64,000 nucleotides of DNA from Streptomyces umbrinus (lineage in GTDB: Bacteria; Actinomycetota; Actinomycetes; Streptomycetales; Streptomycetaceae), in the NCBI RefSeq assembly GCF_030817415.1, contig NZ_JAUSZI010000002.1:11321501-11385500 (forward strand), given 5' to 3'. A program made the position numbers and the translations under genes. Below are positions 60,391 to 64,000 of the stretch, in pieces (within the stretch, counting starts at the first letter, position 1; each line of letters opens with the position of its first letter). Under the pieces are notes generated by a model that searched no databases, was not told the DNA's origin, and worked only from the letters and a program-made list of their open reading frames with translations.

Positions 60391-60580
60391 GCCCGTCATC
60401 TTGCCTGCCACCACTGACAACGCCCCGGTGGCGGCGTACCCGTCCATGCATTCCGCCGCCTCGGTGGGCCCGACGCGCGCGGTGGGCCCACCGCGCCATG
60501 GCCCGACGCGGCTTGCGCCGCCTCCCGGCTGGCACAATGACGGCGCATCAGCCCCGAGTCGCCGCCCGAAAGGCTCCGTC

Positions 60581-61597
60581 GTGCCGCAGCAGACCGACAC
60601 CGACGCAGGCTTCGCCGAGCTCCTGGAGCCGTACCGCCGCGAACTGCAGGTGCACTGCTATCGCATGACCGGCTCGTACGACGAGGCCGAGGACCTGGTC
60701 CAGGAGACGTTCCTGAAGGCCTGGCGGAGCCGGGAGGCGTACGAGGGCCGGGCGAGCATGCGCACCTGGCTGTACCGCATCGCCACCAACACCTGCCTGG
60801 ACCACCTGCGTCGCCACCAGCGCACCCCGCACCCGTACGAGCGGCTGCCCGGCATGGAACACGGCAAGGGCGAGCCGCCGACACGGATCGAGTGGCTGCA
60901 GCCGTACCCCGACGAACTGCTCGCCGACATCCCCGCCGAGGAGGCGGGCCCCGAGTCGCAGGCGCTGTCGCGGGAGACGGTCGAACTCGTCTTCCTCGCC
61001 GCGCTGCAGCATCTGCCGCCGAGGCAGCGGGCGGTGCTGATCCTGCGGGACGTGGTGGGCCTGCCCGCCACGGAGACCGCGGGCCTGCTGGAGCTGTCCA
61101 CCGCATCCGTCAACAGTGCCCTGCAACGCGCCCGGCCCGCACTGCGCGAGCACCTCCCCGCGGGCCGCCGTACGGAATGGGCCCCGTCGGCCGCGCCGAC
61201 CCGCGAAGAGCGCGAGGTGGTCGAGCGCTACCGGGACGCGGCCGAGCGGCTCGACCTGTCCGCGATGGCGGAGCTGCTGGCAGCCGACGCCAAGCTCACC
61301 ATGCCGCCGAACCCGTTCTGGTTCGTCGGACGCGAGGCGATTCTCGCCTTCGTCGGCCAGACTCTCGACCCGGCCTCCCCGATGTACTTCGGCCGGTGGC
61401 GGCACCTGCCGACCTGGGCCAACGGGCTGCCCGCGGTTGGCGGTTACGTCCAGAGGCCGGGGACGACCGTGTACCGCGCCCAGACCCTGGACGTCCTGCG
61501 AATCGAGGACGGCCGCATCGCGGAGATCACCACGTTCGAGCCGCACCTGCTCCCGGCTTTCGGGCTGCCGCTGAGAATTTCCGACCAGGAGCGATGA
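60581..61597 (+). CDS. ECF sigma factor with C-terminal NTF2-like domain
   Basis: The 338-residue protein has region 2 ([29 protein letters not shown]), region 4 ([41 protein letters not shown]) and a tail of about 130 residues ([29 protein letters not shown]) of the SnoaL type. Such tails modulate the sigma factor directly and replace an anti-sigma factor. The start is GTG after GAAAGG. The next gene in the same direction is an SDR and may be its target. Confidence 0.9.
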   Translation: MPQQTDTDAGFAELLEPYRRELQVHCYRMTGSYDEAEDLVQETFLKAWRSREAYEGRASMRTWLYRIATNTCLDHLRRHQRTPHPYERLPGMEHGKGEPPTRIEWLQPYPDELLADIPAEEAGPESQALSRETVELVFLAALQHLPPRQRAVLILRDVVGLPATETAGLLELSTASVNSALQRARPALREHLPAGRRTEWAPSAAPTREEREVVERYRDAAERLDLSAMAELLAADAKLTMPPNPFWFVGREAILAFVGQTLDPASPMYFGRWRHLPTWANGLPAVGGYVQRPGTTVYRAQTLDVLRIEDGRIAEITTFEPHLLPAFGLPLRISDQER

Positions 61598-61666
61598 CTG
61601 ACGCGCTCGCCGTGCGTCTGTATGGCCGACATCTTCGGATCACACAGCTGCGGACCAGGAGCCGTC

Positions 61667-62449
61667 ATGCTGCTGCAGGACAAGAACGCGATCATCTACG
61701 GCGCCGGCGGGCACATCGGCGGTGCCGTCGCCCGCACCTTCGCCCGCGAGGGCGCCCGTGTCTTCCTCGCCGGGCGGACGGCCGCCAAGCTGGAGGCGGT
61801 GGCCAAGGACATCGAGGCGGCAGGCGGCCGGGCGTACGCGGCCGTGGTCGACGCGCTCGACGAGCGGTCGGTGGAGGAGCACGCCGACACCGTGCTGGCG
61901 GAAGCGGGCTCGGTCGACATCTCGTTCAACCTCATCACCCGCAACGACGTGCAGGGCACGCCCGTGGTCGACATGTCGCTGGCCGACTACATCGCCCCGG
62001 TGACCACCGGCATCACCACCAACTTCATCACCGCCCGAGCCGCGGGCCGCCGTATGGCGGAGCAGGGCTCCGGCGTGATCCTCGCCCTCAACAGCGGCTC
62101 CGCGCACGCCAGTCCGATGATGGGCGGTACGTGCCCCGCGGACGCGGCGATCGACACGCTGATCCGCGCGCTGGCACAGGAGCTCGGCCCGAAGGGCGTA
62201 CGGGCGCTCGGGCTGTGGGTGGCCGGAGTGCCGGAGACCCTGACACCGGAGAAGCTCGGAGCCGTGGACCCCGCGATGGCGAGCCCCGAGGCGCTGCGGG
62301 GCATCCTCGACATGCTGGACGGCCTGCGCATGCTCCCGGCGTCGCCGCGGCTGCGGGAGGTCGCGGAACTGGCCGCGTTCCTCGCCTCGGAGCGGGCCGG
62401 AGCGGTCACCGGAACGTGGGTCAACGGGACCGCGACGTTCACGAGCTGA
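61667..62449 (+). CDS. Short-chain dehydrogenase/reductase
   Basis: The 260-residue protein has the loop YGAGGHIGGAVARTFA and ends VTGTWVNGTATFTS. The usual NNAG is FNLITRND and the YxxxK motif is not seen (GTCPADAAIDTL in its place). It may therefore be an atypical reductase or enoyl-reductase-like protein. AGGAG lies five bases before the ATG. It lies 70 bp after the sigma-factor gene. Confidence 0.82.
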   Translation: MLLQDKNAIIYGAGGHIGGAVARTFAREGARVFLAGRTAAKLEAVAKDIEAAGGRAYAAVVDALDERSVEEHADTVLAEAGSVDISFNLITRNDVQGTPVVDMSLADYIAPVTTGITTNFITARAAGRRMAEQGSGVILALNSGSAHASPMMGGTCPADAAIDTLIRALAQELGPKGVRALGLWVAGVPETLTPEKLGAVDPAMASPEALRGILDMLDGLRMLPASPRLREVAELAAFLASERAGAVTGTWVNGTATFTS

Positions 62450-62510
62450 GACAGCGGGCACGTAAGGCGGCGCCCGGCATCCGAGGACGAAACGGCCGGT
62501 GGGAGCTGAT

Positions 62511-62616
62511 CGCGCAGTTCCCCGCGCCCCATCGGGGCGCGCGGAGCTGCTCCCTGCGGGGCGCGGGCTTCGGGTTGCGTGAAGAGACGCCCTTAAGGAG
62601 TGCGGGGAACTGCGCG
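62511..62616. repeat. Inverted pair of the intergenic 15-mer
   Basis: CGCGCAGTTCCCCGC (62511-62525) and its complement GCGGGGAACTGCGCG (62602-62616) flank GGGGCGCG-rich hairpins between the convergent SDR and HxlR genes. The same 15-mer is at 12487. It probably acts as a bidirectional terminator. Confidence 0.65.
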
Positions 62617-62676
62617 GCCCGCCCCCACCGGTCGCGCGCCGCGCCCACACGAGAGCTCCGGCCGGGCGCCCTCGCC

Positions 62677-63186
62677 CTACGCCTCCACCGCCGGGCTCCC
62701 CGGCCGCGTCGCGTAGCGGCTGCGCATGGCGTCGCCGGCCGCGGGCCCTGCCGCGAAGACGTAGTCGTCGCTGTCGTCGAGCCGACGGCCGGTCCTGGCG
62801 TCGACGACGACGGGCTCGACCTCCTGGCCGCTGTGCGCGTCGACGAGGATCATGCTGCGCTCCGCCGCCGGGAGACGGGAGTTGCCCCACGCGGCCAGGG
62901 TGACGATCACCGGTCGCAGGGAGTGCCCGAGTTCGGTCAGTACGTACTCGTGGCGGACGGGGTTGGTCTGGTACGGCCGGCGCTCCAGCAGCCCGTCCTC
63001 CACCAGGGTCTTGAGCCGGGTGGTGAGCATGCTGGAGGAGATGCCGAGGCTCTCCTGGAACTGGTCGAAGCGGGTGTAGCCGTCGAAGGCGTCGTGGAGG
63101 ATCAGCAGAGTCCACCACTCACCGACGTGCTGCACCGTCGTGGACAGGGGGCACTCCCGGTCCTCCAGCCTGATCCGGCTTGCCAC
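62677..63186 (-). CDS. HxlR-family transcriptional regulator
   Basis: The 169-residue protein has CPLSTTVQHVGEWWTLLILHDAFDGYTRFDQFQESLGISSSML, a winged helix with the family's N-terminal cysteine that can sense electrophiles, then LKTLVEDGLLERRPYQTNP. It starts with GTG. It diverges from an SDR gene across an AT-rich inverted repeat that is probably its operator. Confidence 0.9.
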   Translation of the reverse strand: MASRIRLEDRECPLSTTVQHVGEWWTLLILHDAFDGYTRFDQFQESLGISSSMLTTRLKTLVEDGLLERRPYQTNPVRHEYVLTELGHSLRPVIVTLAAWGNSRLPAAERSMILVDAHSGQEVEPVVVDARTGRRLDDSDDYVFAAGPAAGDAMRSRYATRPGSPAVEA

Positions 63187-63206
63187 GGCGACCGTCCCTT
63201 CAGTTA

Positions 63207-63243
63207 CTGCTAAAGTCGAAGTTAGTAGCTTCTATTTTAGCAG
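63207..63243. promoter_or_regulatory. Inverted repeat, candidate HxlR operator
   Basis: CTGCTAAA (63207-63214) and TTTAGCAG (63236-63243) form a perfect inverted repeat separated by 21 AT-rich bases between the divergent HxlR and SDR genes. Arm-to-arm spacing of about 29 bases, near three helical turns, fits a dimer or dimer pair. Confidence 0.6.
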
Positions 63244-63314
63244 TTTAGCCGGGAGCAGTGGTGCACCATGCCCGCACCCGGACCCCGTATGCCCCAACCA
63301 GGAAATGGGACACC

Positions 63315-64000
63315 GTGACGACAACCCTCAGCGAATCCCTCGAAGACCGGCGCGCCTTGGTCACCGGCGGCACCAAAGGCACCGGCGCCGCGATCGCCCG
63401 ACGCCTGGCCGAAGCCGGTGCGACCGTGCTCGTCACCGCCCGCAGCCGCCCCGACGACGTCGAGGAGAAGACCTTCGTCGGAGCCGACCTGTCCACCGCG
63501 GAGGGCGCCGCCCACGTCGTCGCGGAGGTGGAGGCCCGTCTGGGAGGCGTCGACATCCTCGTCAACGCCCTCGGCGGATCCGAGGCACCGGCCGGTGGCT
63601 TCGCGGCGCTCGGCGAGGACGACTGGACCAGGGAACTGAACACGAACCTGCTGGCCGCCGTCCGTCTGGACCGTGCTCTCCTGCCGCACATGATCGCCGG
63701 CGGCAAGGGTGCGATCGTGCACGTCACCTCGATCCAGCGCCGCATGCCGCTGTGGAACGGAACCCTGGCCTACGCAGCCGCCAAGGCCGCCTTGACCACC
63801 TACAGCAAGGGCCTGGCCAACGAGGTCGCCCCTCGGGGCGTCCGAGTCAACGCCGTATCGCCCGGCTTCGTCCAGACGTCCGCCGCCGACGACCTCGTCG
63901 CCCGGATCGCCCACGAGGCAGGCATCACCGAGGAAGCGGCACTGGGCCGGCTCATGGACTCCCTCGGCGGCATCCCGCTCGGTCGTCCCAACCGGCCCGA
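63315..64000 (+). CDS. Short-chain dehydrogenase, C-terminus outside window
   Basis: 228 codons are present. It has TGGTKGTGAAIARRLAEAG, NALGG, the catalytic Ser in HVTSIQRRM, YAAAK and VNAVSPGFVQT, so it is a classical NAD(P)-dependent SDR. It starts with GTG. It is divergent from HxlR and probably controlled by it, perhaps in response to quinone or aldehyde stress (inference). Confidence 0.9.
   Translation, partial: MTTTLSESLEDRRALVTGGTKGTGAAIARRLAEAGATVLVTARSRPDDVEEKTFVGADLSTAEGAAHVVAEVEARLGGVDILVNALGGSEAPAGGFAALGEDDWTRELNTNLLAAVRLDRALLPHMIAGGKGAIVHVTSIQRRMPLWNGTLAYAAAKAALTTYSKGLANEVAPRGVRVNAVSPGFVQTSAADDLVARIAHEAGITEEAALGRLMDSLGGIPLGRPNRP

Overview
The DNA is very GC-rich, with actinomycete codon use, GTG starts and many 4-base GTGA/ATGA gene overlaps. 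Gene content (a PknG-type kinase operon, an F420/LLM oxidoreductase, a DUF574-type methyltransferase, a second type of NAD-dependent ligase, HxlR, LacI and LysR regulators) points to Streptomyces or a close relative. The window looks like a mostly ordinary chromosome arm interrupted by about 33 kb of accessory DNA (about 22.57-55.42 kb).

Left flank (1-21.3 kb). On the minus strand a translationally coupled pknG / four-TM membrane protein / solute-binding lipoprotein operon, an IS30 element, a cupin and a metallophosphoesterase. Then three plus-strand genes (LLM oxidoreductase, hypothetical, GNAT). A sugar locus follows: a LacI regulator divergent from an ABC importer (binding protein plus two permeases), one cytoplasmic GH127 and one Tat-exported GH127-like enzyme, so probably uptake and hydrolysis of L-arabinose-containing oligosaccharides. 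A methyltransferase and an ECF sigma/anti-sigma-like pair close the flank.

Accessory block (21.5-55.4 kb). A broken GH13 alpha-glucosidase gene ends exactly where the first of four copies of a tRNA 3' half (CAU anticodon loop through acceptor end) begins. These copies (A1 22567, A2 35110/38522, A3 46973, A4 55388) have conserved arms on the element-facing sides and divide the block into three consecutive segments. Cassette I carries a nine-gene aromatic-ring catabolic operon (FAH-family, cyclase-family, FAD monooxygenase, amidohydrolase, VOC dioxygenase, second FAH, SDR, CoA-transferase A and B) with a divergent LysR regulator and an MFS transporter. Cassette II carries a second CoA-transferase pair (subunit A split by an IS110 element), a third FAH protein, a DHA2 exporter, a metallo-beta-lactamase-fold hydrolase and a TetR regulator with a perfect palindrome between the last two. 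Cassette III carries an IS1111-type element, fragments of several genes, a frameshifted MMPL transporter and an OmpR-type two-component system. No integrase or excisionase gene is visible in any of the three. Site A2 is itself split by a 3.4-kb ISKra4-type transposon with 19-bp terminal inverted repeats and a 9-bp target duplication, carrying an NTF2-like protein and an acetyltransferase.

Right flank (55.6-64 kb). A zinc-ribbon protein, an EEP-fold hydrolase, a PNPOx-like protein, a DUF1579-like protein, an NAD-dependent DNA ligase, a sigma factor with an NTF2-like tail co-directional with an SDR, and an HxlR regulator divergent from another SDR that runs off the window.

All product names come from reading protein motifs by eye; no database search was run. 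The array of integrase-free att-like sites and the passenger-carrying ISKra4-type transposon are the observations most worth checking.
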